Source: Nomia melanderi
Lineage: Eukaryota; Arthropoda; Insecta; Hymenoptera; Halictidae
DNA length: 64,000 nucleotides
Assembly (NCBI RefSeq): GCF_051020985.1
Contig: NW_027475143.1
Coordinates: forward strand, 1,736,001 to 1,800,000
Reading direction: 5' to 3'
The notes under the pieces were generated by a model that saw only the letters and a program-made list of their open reading frames with translations, had not been told where the DNA came from and made no database searches. A program made the position numbers and the translations under genes. Positions 63,901 to 64,000 of this stretch are shown in pieces. Every line of letters begins with the position of its first letter. Within the stretch, counting starts at the first letter, position 1.

Positions 63901-64000
63901 ACCAGGGGCCGAGAAGACCACCGTCTCATGGGGCCGGCCACTCAGGGTCAGGGGAAAATCCAATATATATCTGGTGATATCTCGGGTGCTATTAGAGATA
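60981..64000. repeat. 175-bp satellite array, region E, running off the window
   Basis: About 17 monomers. At 61020-63130 the mark GTGCGTTGTCTGTAGG (or GTGCATGG) is common and the rest resembles region A. From about 63702 the region D order returns: 60553-60851 matches 63702-64000 at an offset of 3149 bp (18 monomers less 1). The array therefore continues beyond base 64000 with a further higher-order copy. Confidence 0.88.
62513..62566 (+). repeat. Divergent variant block, copy 14
   Basis: It has TTACAGATATTCGG and AATCCAGCAT, the form found in regions A to C, and not the region D form of the nearest blocks. It is preceded by CACCAGTGGCCGAG as at 3512. Confidence 0.9.

Noticed and set aside
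1..64000. CRISPR-like array or other prokaryotic direct-repeat system
   Set aside because: Whole 175-bp units are conserved with no unique spacers, and there are no cas genes; the pattern is a satellite.

Overview
This window is almost entirely one tandem satellite DNA array. A monomer of about 175 bp (my consensus: 175 bp, about 53% G+C, 9 CpG) repeats head to tail, roughly 358 times, from base 1 to base 64000, and I saw no inverted copies. The only non-satellite sequence I can find is a 1268-bp Tc1-type DNA transposon at 18268-19535. There are no ordinary host genes, RNA genes, CRISPR arrays or bacterial-type operons. The many short open frames (65-215 codons) on both strands are by-products of the repeat. 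Because 175 is not a multiple of 3, each monomer shifts frame, so no frame stays open for long except where 174-bp monomers occur in a row.

The Tc1-family DD34E transposase, the monomer near nucleosome-repeat length and the layered higher-order repeats point to a eukaryotic, probably animal (perhaps arthropod) genome, in centromeric, pericentromeric or subtelomeric heterochromatin. The sequence alone does not name the species or the chromosomal location.

Layout. Region A (1-7861) holds monomers close to consensus and some dimeric repeats. Region B (7862-20390, split by the transposon) has its own subfamily marks and contains two large duplications and a 700-bp four-monomer unit. Region C (20391-35699) has another set of marks and two copies of a 3.3-kb block offset by about 4.9 kb; one copy has gained one whole monomer and lost another. 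Region D (35700-60980) contains a near-perfect 4548-bp tandem duplication, a 1749-bp ten-monomer tandem unit and a 525-bp trimer. Region E (60981-64000) returns to near-consensus monomers before a D-type block runs off the window edge. A divergent monomer variant, equal in length but replaced over about 50 bp, occurs 14 times across A, B, C, D and E.

The transposon lies in region B with a TA target duplication. Removing it rebuilds the satellite consensus exactly. Its transposase frame is intact over 332 codons except for one TAG at a conserved tryptophan codon, just before the third catalytic residue. It is therefore a young insertion with a recently disabled gene. No gene network can be described; what the window records is array evolution: local amplification, unequal exchange, conversion between variants, and one transposon invasion.
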